Assembly: GCF_014268275.3 (NCBI RefSeq)
Contig: NZ_CP077084.1
Coordinates: 5,084,001 to 5,148,000 of the forward strand
From: Pseudomonas tritici
GTDB taxonomy: Bacteria > Pseudomonadota > Gammaproteobacteria > Pseudomonadales > Pseudomonadaceae
Direction of reading: 5' to 3'
DNA: 64,000 bases
Every line of letters starts with the position of its first letter. Position 1 is the first letter of the stretch. The notes beneath the pieces are model-generated. The model made no database searches, had not been told where the DNA came from, and saw only the letters and a program-made list of their open reading frames with translations. The position numbers and the translations under genes are program-made. Shown in pieces: positions 35,632 to 46,346 of the stretch.

Positions 35632-35723
35632 AATGTGGGAGCCGGGCTTGCCCGCGATGCAGGCACCTCGGTCCATCAAGCAGACCGCGGTGATGCTATC
35701 GCAGGCAAGCCGGCTCCCACATT
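35632..35723. repeat. Paired REP element inside the arc operon
   Basis: The AATGTGGGAGCCGGGCTTGCC arm (one G more than the family form) faces an inverted partner ending at 35723, with an inner repeat CACCTCGGT / ACCGCGGTG. It lies between arcB and arcC and may form an mRNA hairpin that trims or stabilises the arcDAB part of the transcript. Confidence 0.85.
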
Positions 35724-35764
35724 GACCGCGTTCCTTCATCAGAACTTTCAGAAGGACACTCTGT

Positions 35765-36694
35765 ATGCGCATCGTCGTAGCCTTGGGCGGCAACGCCCTG
35801 CTCCGCCGTGGTGAACCCATGACGGCGGACAACCAACGCGCCAACATCCGCATCGCCACCGAGCAGATCGCCAAGATCCATGCCGGCAACGAGCTGGTGA
35901 TCGCCCACGGCAATGGCCCGCAAGTCGGCCTGCTGTCATTGCAGGCGGCGGCCTACACCCAGGTTTCACCCTACCCACTGGACGTGCTCGGCGCCGAGAC
36001 CGAAGGCATGATCGGCTACATCATCGAGCAGGAACTGGGCAATCTATTGGACTTCGAAGTGCCGTTCGCCACCTTGCTCACCCAGGTGGAAGTCGACGCC
36101 AAGGACCCAGCGTTCCAAAACCCAACCAAGCCCATCGGCCCGGTGTATTCCAAGGCCGAAGCGGAAAAGCTCGCCGCCGAAAAAGGCTGGGCGATTGCAC
36201 CAGACGGTGATAAATACCGCCGCGTGGTCGCCAGCCCACGGCCGAAACGCATCTTTGAAATCCGCCCGATCAAATGGCTACTGGAAAAAAGCGCCATCGT
36301 GATCTGTGCGGGCGGTGGCGGCATCCCGACAATGTACGGCGAAGACGGCAAGCTCCAAGGCATCGAAGCGGTGATCGACAAAGACCTCTGCTCATCCTTG
36401 CTGGCTGCGCAACTGGACGCCGACTTGCTGGTGATCGCCACTGACGTCAACGCCGCTTTCATCGACTACGGCAAGCCCAGCCAAAAAGCCATCGGCCAGG
36501 CCCACCCTGACGAAATGGAAAAACTCGGCTTCGCCGCCGGCTCCATGGGCCCCAAGGTCCAAGCCGCCTGCGAGTTCGCCCGCCAGACTGGCAAAACCGC
36601 CGTCATCGGTTCACTCTCGGACATCGAAGCCATCGTCCAGGGCAGTGCCGGTACACGCATCAGTACGGCAAAACCTGGCATCACCTATCTGTGA
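35765..36694 (+). CDS. arcC: Carbamate kinase ArcC
   Basis: ArcC transfers phosphate from carbamoyl phosphate to ADP, giving ATP and the last step of the arginine deiminase pathway. The 309-residue protein starts with the kinase loop [20 protein letters not shown], has [14 protein letters not shown], and the late segment [22 protein letters not shown]; all are amino-acid-kinase hallmarks. It is separated from arcB by a REP element but has the same direction and its own ribosome-binding site. Confidence 0.96.
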   Translation: MRIVVALGGNALLRRGEPMTADNQRANIRIATEQIAKIHAGNELVIAHGNGPQVGLLSLQAAAYTQVSPYPLDVLGAETEGMIGYIIEQELGNLLDFEVPFATLLTQVEVDAKDPAFQNPTKPIGPVYSKAEAEKLAAEKGWAIAPDGDKYRRVVASPRPKRIFEIRPIKWLLEKSAIVICAGGGGIPTMYGEDGKLQGIEAVIDKDLCSSLLAAQLDADLLVIATDVNAAFIDYGKPSQKAIGQAHPDEMEKLGFAAGSMGPKVQAACEFARQTGKTAVIGSLSDIEAIVQGSAGTRISTAKPGITYL

Positions 36695-36712
36695 AGTAGA
36701 GGAGATACGCCT

Positions 36713-37075
36713 ATGGCCACTTTTGAACCGGGTCACTTGCACGTTGAACGTCACGCACTGAATGCCCAGGACTACAGCTACAACCTGTGCATCGACTATG
36801 AAGTCAGCCAGGACCCCAAGGAAGGCAAGGGGATGCTGTTCAAGCTGCATGGCTCGGTGCAGGGCAAGGACCTCAAGGAAGAGTTCTTCCTGCCCAAGGA
36901 CCAGGCGTTCGACTTTGCGCGGCATGCGATGAACATTGCGCAGAAGTATGGAATGCCCAAGGTCGCGGTGCTGAACGGCTCGATGCACAAGCAGTACGAC
37001 TTGATGTTCGAGGATGTGCGGCATCAACTGGATGTGAAGTCGGGTGATCCGGTCAAGCCGGAACATTTGGAGTAA
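36713..37075 (+). CDS. DUF5064 protein
   Basis: The 120-residue soluble protein begins MATFEPGHLHVERHALNAQDYSYN and matches the small DUF5064 family, which is found mainly in Pseudomonas. No catalytic motif is seen. It follows arcC by 18 bases with GAGGAGAT upstream, so it is probably the last gene of the arc transcript. Its part in arginine catabolism is unknown. Confidence 0.85.
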   Translation: MATFEPGHLHVERHALNAQDYSYNLCIDYEVSQDPKEGKGMLFKLHGSVQGKDLKEEFFLPKDQAFDFARHAMNIAQKYGMPKVAVLNGSMHKQYDLMFEDVRHQLDVKSGDPVKPEHLE

Positions 37076-37092
37076 GAACGACGCAAATCCCC

Positions 37093-37182
37093 TGTGGGAG
37101 CGGGCTTGCTCGCGAAGACGGAGTGTCAGTCACTTAATTTATCGACTGACCCAACGCATTCGCGAGCAAGCCCGCTCCCACA
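37093..37182. repeat. Paired REP element (GTGGGAGCGGGCTTGCTCGCGA family)
   Basis: TGTGGGAGCGGGCTTGCTCG (from 37093) and its inverted copy ending at 37182 are separated by about 45 bases that contain GTCAGTC / GACTGAC. It closes the arc operon. Confidence 0.88.
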
Positions 37183-37248
37183 TTTTGATCTCCATCATCT
37201 CCAAGGCATACTGGCCACCCTCCGCACTCTAGAATCAAGATCCGCCCC

Positions 37249-38757
37249 ATGCGTATCCACGTCAGCTTCATCGACCGCGTCGGCATCACCCAGGAAGTCC
37301 TGGCCTTGCTCGGTGGGCGTAATCTCAACCTGGATGCGGTAGAAATGGTGCCGCCCAACGTCTACATCGATGCGCCAACCCTGAGCGCCGAGGTGCTGGA
37401 AGAGCTGCGCGACGCCCTCTTCAGCGTGCACGGCGTACAGGCGGTCACGGTGGTGGATATCCTCCCCGGTCAACGCCGCCACCTGCAACTCGATGCCCTG
37501 CTGGCCGCCATGACCGACCCGGTGCTGGCCCTGGACAGCGCGGGCAAGATTCTGTTGGCCAACCCGGCACTGATCGCCCTGTATGGCCGCGAACCGGCAG
37601 GGGAAAGCATCAGCGAGCTGTTCAACGACCCGACGCTGTTGGACACGTTGCTCGAACACGGCTTTCGCCTGCCGCTGCGTGAGATCAGCGTCAACGGCCA
37701 GACCTTGCTGCTGGACGCCACGCCGATCACCGACGCCGGCGCCCTGCTCACCCTCTACCCACCCAACCGTATCGGCGAACAACTGTCGGCGCTGCACCAC
37801 GACCATGCCGAAGGGTTTGATGCGCTGCTCGGCGAATCCCCTGTCATCCGTACGCTCAAGGCGCGCGCGCAGCGGGTGGCGGCATTGGATGCACCGTTAT
37901 TGATTCAAGGCGAAACCGGCACCGGCAAGGAGCTGGTGGCACGTGCCTGCCACGCCATCAGCGCGCGTCACAGCGCGCCCTTTTTGGCATTGAACTGCGC
38001 GGCGCTGCCGGAAAACCTCGCCGAAAGTGAGCTGTTCGGTTATGCACCGGGCGCCTTTACCGGCGCGCAGCGCGGCGGCAAGCCGGGGCTGATGGAGTTG
38101 GCCAACCAGGGCACGGTGTTCCTGGATGAGATCGGTGAGATGTCGCCGTACCTGCAGGCCAAGCTGCTGCGTTTTCTCAATGACGGCAGCTTCCGTCGCG
38201 TCGGTGGCGACCGTGAAGTGAAGGTCAATGTGCGCATCCTCAGCGCCACCCACCGCGACCTGGAAAAGATGGTCAGCGAGGGCACCTTTCGCGAAGACTT
38301 GTTCTACCGCCTCAATGTGCTCAACGTCGAAGTACCGCCGCTGCGCGAACGCGGCCAGGACATCCTGCTGCTGGCGCGCTATTTCATGCAGCAGGCTTGT
38401 GCGCAGATCCAGCGTCCGGTCTGCCGCCTGGCGCCCGGCACTTACCCGGCGCTGTTGGGCAACCGCTGGCCGGGCAATGTGCGCCAGTTGCAAAACGTGA
38501 TCTTCCGCGCCGCCGCCATCTGTGAAAGCAGCCTGGTGGACATTGGCGACCTCGACATCGCCGGCACGTCAGTCGCGCGCCAGGGCGACGGTGAAGTCGA
38601 CAGCCTGGAACAGGCCATGGAAGATTTCGAGCGCAGCCTGCTGGAAAAGCTCTACAGCAGCTACCCCTCGACGCGCCAACTGGCCAGCCGCTTGCAGACT
38701 TCCCACACGGCGATTGCCCATCGCCTGCGCAAGTACGGCATTCCCAACAAACCCTGA
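37249..38757 (+). CDS. gcsR: Sigma-54 activator GcsR, glycine cleavage regulator
   Basis: GcsR is a TyrR-like enhancer-binding protein that activates glycine catabolism genes. The 502-residue protein has an N-terminal ACT domain (1-70), a PAS domain (about 78-150), the AAA+ core with Walker A GETGTGKE (221-228), the sigma-54 contact loop GAFTGA (268-273), and a C-terminal TyrR-type helix-turn-helix (SRLQTSHTAIAHRLRKYGI). The glycine operon directly downstream is preceded by three matching 18-bp palindromes and a -24/-12 promoter, as for P. aeruginosa GcsR and gcvH2. PhhR is a close paralogue, but the neighbourhood favours GcsR. Confidence 0.92.
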   Translation: MRIHVSFIDRVGITQEVLALLGGRNLNLDAVEMVPPNVYIDAPTLSAEVLEELRDALFSVHGVQAVTVVDILPGQRRHLQLDALLAAMTDPVLALDSAGKILLANPALIALYGREPAGESISELFNDPTLLDTLLEHGFRLPLREISVNGQTLLLDATPITDAGALLTLYPPNRIGEQLSALHHDHAEGFDALLGESPVIRTLKARAQRVAALDAPLLIQGETGTGKELVARACHAISARHSAPFLALNCAALPENLAESELFGYAPGAFTGAQRGGKPGLMELANQGTVFLDEIGEMSPYLQAKLLRFLNDGSFRRVGGDREVKVNVRILSATHRDLEKMVSEGTFREDLFYRLNVLNVEVPPLRERGQDILLLARYFMQQACAQIQRPVCRLAPGTYPALLGNRWPGNVRQLQNVIFRAAAICESSLVDIGDLDIAGTSVARQGDGEVDSLEQAMEDFERSLLEKLYSSYPSTRQLASRLQTSHTAIAHRLRKYGIPNKP

Positions 38758-38767
38758 CTGAACAAAC

Positions 38768-38781
38768 CCAGCTCCCACAGG
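38768..38781. repeat. Orphan REP half-site
   Basis: CCAGCTCCCACAGG is the closing arm of the GTGGGAGCTGG REP family, without its partner, directly after gcsR. Confidence 0.55.
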
Positions 38782-38818
38782 ACCGTATTTCAAAATTTGG
38801 TCTGAGAACGACATCGGC

Positions 38819-38836
38819 TGTACTGAAAGCGCTACA
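38819..38836 (+). promoter_or_regulatory. GcsR-type activator site 1
   Basis: TGTACTGAAAGCGCTACA has the 7-N4-7 form shared with the two following sites. It lies about 180 bases upstream of the -24 element. Confidence 0.75.
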
Positions 38837-38837
38837 G

Positions 38838-38855
38838 TGGAACGATATCGCTACA
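38838..38855 (+). promoter_or_regulatory. GcsR-type activator site 2
   Basis: TGGAACGATATCGCTACA starts one base after site 1 ends, so the two are on nearly the same helix face. The right half CGCTACA is identical in all three sites. Confidence 0.75.
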
Positions 38856-38918
38856 ACCTTGTTTTTTTCTCGCCATGCAAGGCTTTGATCCGCATAGGCT
38901 TTTTTTCGCGCGTCGGAG

Positions 38919-38936
38919 TGTAGCGAAATCGCTACA
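38919..38936 (+). promoter_or_regulatory. GcsR-type activator site 3
   Basis: TGTAGCGAAATCGCTACA is a nearly perfect 18-bp palindrome (TGTAGCG-N4-CGCTACA) and the best of the three sites. It is about 83 bases upstream of the sigma-54 GG. Confidence 0.8.
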
Positions 38937-38999
38937 GCCGAATTCCATATCGTCATGACCATTTTTATTAAGCCATTGATTTACAAGGCTTTAACAAGC

Positions 39000-39016
39000 T
39001 TGGCCGCGATATTGCT
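39000..39016 (+). promoter_or_regulatory. Sigma-54 (-24/-12) promoter of the gcv operon
   Basis: TTGGCCGCGATATTGCT has GG at 39002-39003 and GC at 39014-39015 with exactly ten bases between them, the required spacing. The transcription start should be near 39027, 50 bases before gcvH. Confidence 0.85.
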
Positions 39017-39076
39017 AAGTAACTCCCCATTATTCCAATCCCGTCCACCAGACGAATCTGGCCCCGAGGAGTTTCC

Positions 39077-39460
39077 ATGAGCGAGTTGCGTTTCACTGAA
39101 GATCACGAATGGCTGCGCGCCGAAGCCGACGGCAGCGTCACCGTGGGTATCACCGCTTTCGCGCAGAACGCGCTGGGTGATGTGGTTTTCGTGCAACTGC
39201 CGGAGTTGCAGGCTTACGATAAGGGCGCCGAAGCGTCCACCGTCGAGTCCGTAAAAGCCGCCAGCGGCGTGTACATGCCGTTGGACGGTGAAGTGCTCGA
39301 AGTGAACGACAAACTCGATGGCAGCCCGGAACTGGTCAACGAAGACCCAATGGGCGAAGGTTGGTTTTTCCGCTTTAAACCGGCCGACGCCGAGGCGGTG
39401 GCTAAACTGTTGGATCAGGACGCGTACGACCGCCTGATCAAAGCCAACGCTGAAGCTTGA
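39077..39460 (+). CDS. gcvH: Glycine cleavage system H protein
   Basis: The H protein carries the lipoyl arm that shuttles the aminomethyl group between P, T and L proteins. The 127-residue protein has the lipoylation site ESVKAASG with Lys60 and the DEHEWLR-like block [19 protein letters not shown] site precedes the ATG. It is the first gene behind the sigma-54 promoter and is followed by gcvP after ten bases. Confidence 0.97.
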   Translation: MSELRFTEDHEWLRAEADGSVTVGITAFAQNALGDVVFVQLPELQAYDKGAEASTVESVKAASGVYMPLDGEVLEVNDKLDGSPELVNEDPMGEGWFFRFKPADAEAVAKLLDQDAYDRLIKANAEA

Positions 39461-39470
39461 GGAGCGCGCA

Positions 39471-42323
39471 ATGACCGTTCAACTGAACACCGCCAACGAA
39501 TTCATCGCCCGCCACATCGGCCCGCGCCAGGAAGACGAGCAGCACATGCTCGCCAGCCTGGGTTTCGACTCCCTGGAAGCCCTGAGCGCCAGCGTGATCC
39601 CGGAAAGCATCAAGGGCACCAGCGTGCTCGGCCTGGAAGACGGCCTGAGCGAAGCCGAGGCCCTGGCCAGGATCAAGGCCATCGCCGGCAAGAACCAACT
39701 GTTCAAAACCTACATCGGCCAGGGCTACTACAACTGCCACACGCCGTCGCCGATCCTGCGCAACCTGCTGGAAAACCCGGCCTGGTACACCGCCTACACG
39801 CCGTACCAGCCAGAGATTTCCCAAGGCCGCCTGGAAGCGCTGCTGAATTTCCAGACCCTGATCAGCGACCTCACCGGCCTGCCGATCGCCAACGCCTCCC
39901 TGCTCGACGAAGCCACCGCTGCCGCCGAAGCCATGACCTTCTGCAAACGCCTGAGCAAGAACAAGGGCAGTAATGCCTTCTTCGCCTCGATCCACAGCCA
40001 CCCGCAAACCCTCGACGTGCTGCGCACACGTGCCGAGCCGCTGGGTATCGAGGTGGTGGTAGGCGATGAGCGCGAACTGACCGACGTCACCCCGTTTTTC
40101 GGCGCCCTGCTGCAATATCCAGCCAGCAACGGTGACGTCTTCGACTACCGCGAGCTCACCGAGCGCTTCCACGCCGCCAACGCACTGGTCGCGGTAGCCG
40201 CTGATCTGCTGGCCCTGACCCTACTGACCCCACCGGGTGAATTCGGCGCCGACGTGGCCATCGGCAGCGCGCAACGCTTCGGCGTGCCGCTGGGCTTCGG
40301 CGGCCCGCACGCGGCGTACTTCTCCACCAAGGATGCGTTCAAGCGTGACATGCCGGGCCGCCTGGTCGGTGTCTCCGTCGACCGTTTCGGCAAGCCGGCC
40401 CTGCGCCTGGCGATGCAGACCCGCGAGCAGCATATCCGCCGCGAGAAGGCCACCAGCAACATCTGCACAGCCCAAGTGCTGCTGGCCAACATCGCCAGCA
40501 TGTACGCCGTGTACCACGGCCCCAAAGGCCTGACCCAGATCGCCCGACGGGTGCACCAGTTGACCGCGATCCTGGCCAAGGGCTTGACCGCACTGGGCCT
40601 GAAAGTCGAGCAAGCCAACTTCTTCGACACCATCACCCTCAACACCGGCGCCAACACCGGCGCCAACACCGCCGCCCTGCACGACAAGGCCCGCGCCCAG
40701 CGCATCAACCTGCGTGTGGTGGACGCTGAGCGCCTTGGCGTGTCGGTGGACGAAACCACCACCCAGGCGGATATCGAAACGCTGTGGAGCCTCTTCGCCG
40801 ACGGCAAGGCACTGCCAGTCTTCACTGCCAACGTTGACAGCGCCCTGCCGGCCGCACTGCTGCGCCAGTCGCCCGTCCTCAGCCACCCGGTGTTCAACCG
40901 TTATCACTCGGAAACCGAGCTGATGCGCTACCTGCGCAAGCTGGCCGACAAGGACCTGGCGCTGGACCGCACCATGATCCCGCTGGGCTCGTGCACCATG
41001 AAGCTCAATGCCGCCAGCGAAATGATCCCGGTGACCTGGGCCGAGTTCGGTGCCCTGCACCCCTTCGCCCCGGCCGAGCAAAGCACCGGTTACCTAGAGC
41101 TGACCTCCGACTTGGAAGCCATGCTCTGCGCAGCCACCGGTTACGACGCGATCTCCCTGCAGCCGAACGCCGGCTCCCAAGGCGAGTACGCGGGGCTGTT
41201 GGCCATCCGTGCTTACCACCAGAGCCGTGGCGATGAACGCCGCGACATCTGCCTGATCCCATCGTCGGCCCACGGCACCAACCCTGCCACCGCCAACATG
41301 GCTGGCATGCGCGTTGTCGTCACAGCCTGCGATGCGCGTGGCAACGTCGATATCGAAGACCTGCGTGCCAAGGCCATCGAGCACCGCGACCACCTCGCCG
41401 CGCTGATGATTACCTACCCGTCCACCCATGGTGTGTTCGAAGAAGGTATCCGCGAAATCTGCGGCATCATTCACGACAACGGCGGCCAGGTGTACATCGA
41501 CGGCGCCAACATGAACGCCATGGTCGGCCTGTGCGCCCCGGGCAAGTTCGGCGGCGACGTGTCCCACCTGAACCTGCATAAGACCTTCTGCATTCCCCAC
41601 GGCGGTGGCGGCCCGGGCGTCGGCCCGATTGGCGTCAAGTCGCACCTCACGCCGTTCCTGCCAGGCCACGCAGCCATGGAACGCAAGGAAGGCGCGGTCT
41701 GCGCGGCGCCGTTCGGCAGCGCAAGCATTCTGCCGATCACCTGGATGTACATCAGCATGATGGGCGGCGCGGGCCTCAAGCGCGCTTCGCAACTGGCGAT
41801 CCTGAATGCCAACTACATTTCCCGTCGCCTGGAGGAGCACTACCCCGTGCTCTACACCGGCAGCAACGGCCTGGTGGCGCATGAATGCATCCTCGACCTG
41901 CGCCCACTCAAAGACAGCAGCGGTATCAGCGTAGATGACGTGGCCAAGCGCCTGATCGACTTTGGCTTCCATGCGCCGACCATGTCGTTCCCGGTGGCAG
42001 GCACCTTGATGATCGAGCCGACCGAGAGCGAATCCAAGGAAGAACTGGACCGCTTCTGCGACGCCATGATCGCCATCCGCGAAGAAATCCGCGCGGTGGA
42101 AAACGGCACCCTGGACAAGGATGACAACCCGCTGAAGAACGCGCCGCACACCGCAGCCGAGCTGGTGGGCGAGTGGACACACCCGTACAGCCGTGAACAG
42201 GCTGTGTACCCGGTGGCTTCGTTGATCGAAGGCAAATACTGGCCGCCGGTTGGCCGGGTCGATAACGTATTTGGCGATCGCAACCTCGTGTGTGCATGCC
42301 CGTCGATCGAGAGCTACGCGTAA
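39471..42323 (+). CDS. gcvP: Glycine dehydrogenase (decarboxylating), P protein
   Basis: The P protein decarboxylates glycine with pyridoxal phosphate and loads the aminomethyl group on GcvH. The single 950-residue chain has the PLP-binding lysine Lys704 in [18 protein letters not shown] and the first-half motif [18 protein letters not shown] near the start. Between residues 391 and 402 a 12-base unit is repeated (NTGANTGANTAA), probably a slippage insertion in a surface loop. It is co-transcribed with gcvH. Confidence 0.97.
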   Translation: MTVQLNTANEFIARHIGPRQEDEQHMLASLGFDSLEALSASVIPESIKGTSVLGLEDGLSEAEALARIKAIAGKNQLFKTYIGQGYYNCHTPSPILRNLLENPAWYTAYTPYQPEISQGRLEALLNFQTLISDLTGLPIANASLLDEATAAAEAMTFCKRLSKNKGSNAFFASIHSHPQTLDVLRTRAEPLGIEVVVGDERELTDVTPFFGALLQYPASNGDVFDYRELTERFHAANALVAVAADLLALTLLTPPGEFGADVAIGSAQRFGVPLGFGGPHAAYFSTKDAFKRDMPGRLVGVSVDRFGKPALRLAMQTREQHIRREKATSNICTAQVLLANIASMYAVYHGPKGLTQIARRVHQLTAILAKGLTALGLKVEQANFFDTITLNTGANTGANTAALHDKARAQRINLRVVDAERLGVSVDETTTQADIETLWSLFADGKALPVFTANVDSALPAALLRQSPVLSHPVFNRYHSETELMRYLRKLADKDLALDRTMIPLGSCTMKLNAASEMIPVTWAEFGALHPFAPAEQSTGYLELTSDLEAMLCAATGYDAISLQPNAGSQGEYAGLLAIRAYHQSRGDERRDICLIPSSAHGTNPATANMAGMRVVVTACDARGNVDIEDLRAKAIEHRDHLAALMITYPSTHGVFEEGIREICGIIHDNGGQVYIDGANMNAMVGLCAPGKFGGDVSHLNLHKTFCIPHGGGGPGVGPIGVKSHLTPFLPGHAAMERKEGAVCAAPFGSASILPITWMYISMMGGAGLKRASQLAILNANYISRRLEEHYPVLYTGSNGLVAHECILDLRPLKDSSGISVDDVAKRLIDFGFHAPTMSFPVAGTLMIEPTESESKEELDRFCDAMIAIREEIRAVENGTLDKDDNPLKNAPHTAAELVGEWTHPYSREQAVYPVASLIEGKYWPPVGRVDNVFGDRNLVCACPSIESYA
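40641..40676 (+). repeat. 12-bp tandem repeat inside gcvP
   Basis: AACACCGGCGCC is present twice perfectly (40641-40652, 40653-40664) and once with one change (40665-40676). The unit is in frame and codes Asn-Thr-Gly-Ala. Confidence 0.85.
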
Positions 42324-42343
42324 CTTGAGGATGTACTCGGTGT

Positions 42344-42439
42344 AAATGTGGGAGCGGGCTTGCTCGCGAATGCGGTGGATCAGTCACCAGGTGTATCAAC
42401 TGAGAGACCGCTTTCGCGAGTAAGCCCGCTCCCACATTT
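42344..42439. repeat. Paired REP element between gcvP and sdaA
   Basis: AAATGTGGGAGCGGGCTTGC (from 42344) and its inverted partner (to 42439; one change, GAGTAAGC for GAGCAAGC) lie where P. aeruginosa has glyA2. The flanks GTACTCGG and CCGAGTAC also pair, extending the inverted repeat. Confidence 0.88.
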
Positions 42440-42483
42440 GGCCGAGTACACCTGATAAATAATAAGAAACCGGAGAACAACTC

Positions 42484-43860
<1,377 letters not shown>

Positions 43861-43899
43861 CGCCTAACGGCGCGCCAGCACGTTTTTCAGGAGCTGAAT

Positions 43900-45024
43900 A
43901 TGTCCACCGAAACCCTGTTGAAAACCCCACTGCACGCCCTGCACATTGAGCTGGGCGCGCGCATGGTGCCCTTCGCCGGCTACGACATGCCGGTGCAATA
44001 CCCTCTGGGTGTGATGAAGGAACACCTGCACACCCGTGATCAAGCCGGGCTGTTCGACGTGTCCCACATGGGCCAGATCCGCCTCACCGGCGCCAATGCG
44101 GCCAAAGCCTTGGAAACCTTGGTACCGGTCGACATCATCGACTTGCCGGTGGGCATGCAGCGCTACGCGATGTTTACCAATGACCAGGGCGGTATTCTCG
44201 ACGACCTGATGGTGGCCAACCTGGGTAACGACGAGCTGTTCCTGGTGGTCAACGCCGCCTGCAAGGATCAGGATCTGGCGCACCTGCGCCAGCATATCGG
44301 CGACCAGTGCAGCATCGAACCGCTGTTCGAAGCGCGTGCATTGCTGGCCCTGCAGGGTCCGGCGGCGGTGAAAGTACTGGCGCGCCTGGCACCGGAAGTC
44401 ACCAAGATGACCTTCATGCAGTTCACCACCCTGCGCCTGCTGGGTGTGGACTGCTACGTCAGTCGTTCGGGCTACACCGGTGAGGACGGCTTTGAAATCT
44501 CCGTGCCGGCCGCCAACGCCGAAAGCCTGGCCCGCAGCCTGCTCGCTGAGACCGAAGTACAGGCCATCGGCCTGGGCGCCCGCGACTCACTGCGCCTGGA
44601 AGCCGGCCTGTGCCTGTATGGCCACGATATGAACACCGACACCACACCCATCGAAGCCAGCCTGTTGTGGGCGATCTCCAAGGCCCGCCGCGCCGACGGC
44701 GCACGTGCCGGTGGCTTCCCGGGCGCCGACAAGGTCTTCACCCAGCAGCAAGCCGGCGTAAGCCGTAAACGTGTCGGCCTGTTGCCACAGGAGCGCACGC
44801 CAGTGCGTGAAGGCGCGGAGATCGTTGACGAACACGGCACAGTGATCGGCAGCGTGTGCAGCGGTGGTTTCGGTCCGACGCTGGGTGGCCCGCTGGCTAT
44901 GGGTTACCTGGACAGTGCATTCATCGCGCTGGATACCGAAGTGTCTGCGCTGGTGCGTGGGAAAAAAGTGCCACTACGTGTAAGTAAAATGCCATTTGTG
45001 CCGCAACGTTACTACCGCGGTTGA
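43900..45024 (+). CDS. gcvT: Glycine cleavage system T protein (aminomethyltransferase)
   Basis: The T protein moves the aminomethyl carbon to tetrahydrofolate, releasing ammonia. The 374-residue chain has the T-protein start ([25 protein letters not shown]), the catalytic Asp region ([12 protein letters not shown]) and [13 protein letters not shown], the folate-side motif. An AGGAG site precedes ATG. The last gene of the operon; a terminator-like hairpin lies about 165 bases downstream. Confidence 0.96.
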   Translation: MSTETLLKTPLHALHIELGARMVPFAGYDMPVQYPLGVMKEHLHTRDQAGLFDVSHMGQIRLTGANAAKALETLVPVDIIDLPVGMQRYAMFTNDQGGILDDLMVANLGNDELFLVVNAACKDQDLAHLRQHIGDQCSIEPLFEARALLALQGPAAVKVLARLAPEVTKMTFMQFTTLRLLGVDCYVSRSGYTGEDGFEISVPAANAESLARSLLAETEVQAIGLGARDSLRLEAGLCLYGHDMNTDTTPIEASLLWAISKARRADGARAGGFPGADKVFTQQQAGVSRKRVGLLPQERTPVREGAEIVDEHGTVIGSVCSGGFGPTLGGPLAMGYLDSAFIALDTEVSALVRGKKVPLRVSKMPFVPQRYYRG

Positions 45025-45416
45025 TTGACTGTTTCTATAAGTAACGCGGTTGCGCCAGCGTGCACTAATCTGTAACGCAACCGCCACAAAACAGTGCATC
45101 ACCGATAGTCTTTATCAAGTGTTTTAACCGATAACAAGTGACCAACTCTATCGAATAAGTCGACGCCTCATTATTCGCCAAAGTGTCATAAAGCCCAGCA
45201 AACACGGGGCATTTGCCAGGGCTTGTTTTTTATCTATTAGTTGGCGTAGAGTTTGCGCACTGTGTTTGCATGGGTCGCTTGGAACCTGGACCTGGGCAGT
45301 AGCTGAAGTAGTTGTGCTACAACCCGTTCGACGTCTCTTACTTTCCTGCAACCCAGCCCAGTACTCTTTCATGTGAAAGAGGCTGTCATTAATTTTAGCG
45401 TCAAGGAAATAAGAAA
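45025..45416. other. 392-bp region: end of gcv operon and leader of the csp gene
   Basis: It holds a small hairpin (CGAATAA 45152-45158 / TTATTCG 45171-45177), the likely gcv operon terminator and then about 180 bases of leader before the cold-shock gene. A long untranslated leader is usual for csp genes. No coding frame is seen, and no glycine riboswitch. Confidence 0.6.
45191..45231 (+). terminator. Probable terminator of the gcvH-gcvT operon
   Basis: AAGCCC-A-GCAAA pairs with TTTGC-CA-GGGCTT around a 9-base loop and is followed by G and T6. The bulge makes it weaker than others in the window. Confidence 0.65.
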
Positions 45417-45629
45417 ATGGCTGAACGTCAGAGCGGTACCGTCAAGTGGTTTAACGACGAGAAAGGGTTTGGTTTTATCACGCCAGAAAGCGGTCCGGAT
45501 CTGTTCGTGCATTTCCGCGCCATTCAGGGCAACGGCTTCAAGAGCCTGAAAGAAGGCCAGAAAGTGACGTTCGTTGCTGTGCAAGGCCAGAAAGGCATGC
45601 AGGCTGACGAAGTACAAGCAGAAGGCTGA
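45417..45629 (+). CDS. cspA: Cold-shock protein (CspA family)
   Basis: The 70-residue single-domain RNA chaperone has RNP1 [11 protein letters not shown] and RNP2 DLFVHFRAI, with the usual start [12 protein letters not shown]. It melts mRNA structures. AAGGA lies nine bases upstream. The next gene is on its own after a strong terminator. Pseudomonas has several csp genes, so the symbol denotes the family, not necessarily the cold-induced copy. Confidence 0.9.
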   Translation: MAERQSGTVKWFNDEKGFGFITPESGPDLFVHFRAIQGNGFKSLKEGQKVTFVAVQGQKGMQADEVQAEG

Positions 45630-45642
45630 TCCCAACTGCGAC

Positions 45643-45677
45643 AAAAAGCCCCTGATGCTGACATCAGGGGCTTTTTT
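45643..45677 (+). terminator. Intrinsic terminator of the csp gene
   Basis: A5 then GCCCCTGATG, loop CTGA, CATCAGGGGC and T6. The stem is perfect and symmetrical, 14 bases after the stop. Confidence 0.94.
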
Positions 45678-45724
45678 ATGTGCGATTGCTCGTAAAATGG
45701 CTTTTTCCATTAGAGAGCCCTGCC

Positions 45725-46213
45725 ATGTCGAAACCCCTGCTGAGCCCCACAGGCGATTTCCCCGCCGTTGGCCTGGGCCGTCGCTTGGCAGCGATGTTCT
45801 ACGACTTCCTGTTGTGCACCGCGCTGCTGATCGTTACTGCGTTCATCTACAAGCTGATCTGGATCGCGTTTGTAGGCGAAGCCAGGATGCGCACGCTCAC
45901 TGAGTCCGGCGCACTGGATGGTGATCCTCTGCTGTCGACGATTCTGTTGTTTGTACTGTTTGGTTTCTTCGCCAAGTTCTGGACCCATTCCGGGCAGACC
46001 CTGGGCATGCAGGTGTGGGGCGTGCGCGTGCAGAACGCCGACGGCTCGCGGATCAGCCTGTGGCAGGCGCTGTTACGCTTTGTGGTGTCGATTGCGTCGT
46101 GGCTGTGCGTGGGGCTGGGGTTTATCTGGTCGCTGTTCGATAAGCAAAAGCGCAGCTGGCATGACATCTATTCGGATACCCAGCTGGTGCGGGTTCCGAA
46201 GCAGAAGAAGTAA
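45725..46213 (+). CDS. RDD-family membrane protein
   Basis: The 162-residue protein has three or four hydrophobic helices and RDD-family landmarks: GLGRRLAAMFYDFLL (in place of Arg-Asp-Asp the motif is RL..YD), TLGMQVWGVRV and SWHDIYSDTQLVRV near the end. The family is thought to include ion transporters or antiporters, but evidence is sparse. The chosen ATG is the start of the conserved frame; the frame extends 15 codons upstream without conservation. Confidence 0.85.
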   Translation: MSKPLLSPTGDFPAVGLGRRLAAMFYDFLLCTALLIVTAFIYKLIWIAFVGEARMRTLTESGALDGDPLLSTILLFVLFGFFAKFWTHSGQTLGMQVWGVRVQNADGSRISLWQALLRFVVSIASWLCVGLGFIWSLFDKQKRSWHDIYSDTQLVRVPKQKK

Positions 46214-46231
46214 TTGCAGACGACACACATC

Positions 46232-46326
46232 AACTGTGGGAGCTGGCTTGCCTGCGATAGCGCTGGTTCAGTCACTGCAACATTGACTGATAGACCGATA
46301 TCGCAGGCAAACCAGCTCCCACAGTT
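46232..46326. repeat. Paired REP element (GTGGGAGCTGGCTTGCC family)
   Basis: AACTGTGGGAGCTGGCTTGC (from 46232) faces an inverted partner ending at 46326. It lies between the convergent RDD and nadA genes and may end both transcripts. Confidence 0.87.
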
Positions 46327-46346
46327 TGACAGTGTTCACAACGGGG

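Noticed and set aside
38758..39076. Glycine riboswitch in front of gcvH
   Set aside because: The region is explained by enhancer sites and a sigma-54 promoter; no tandem aptamer pattern was seen.
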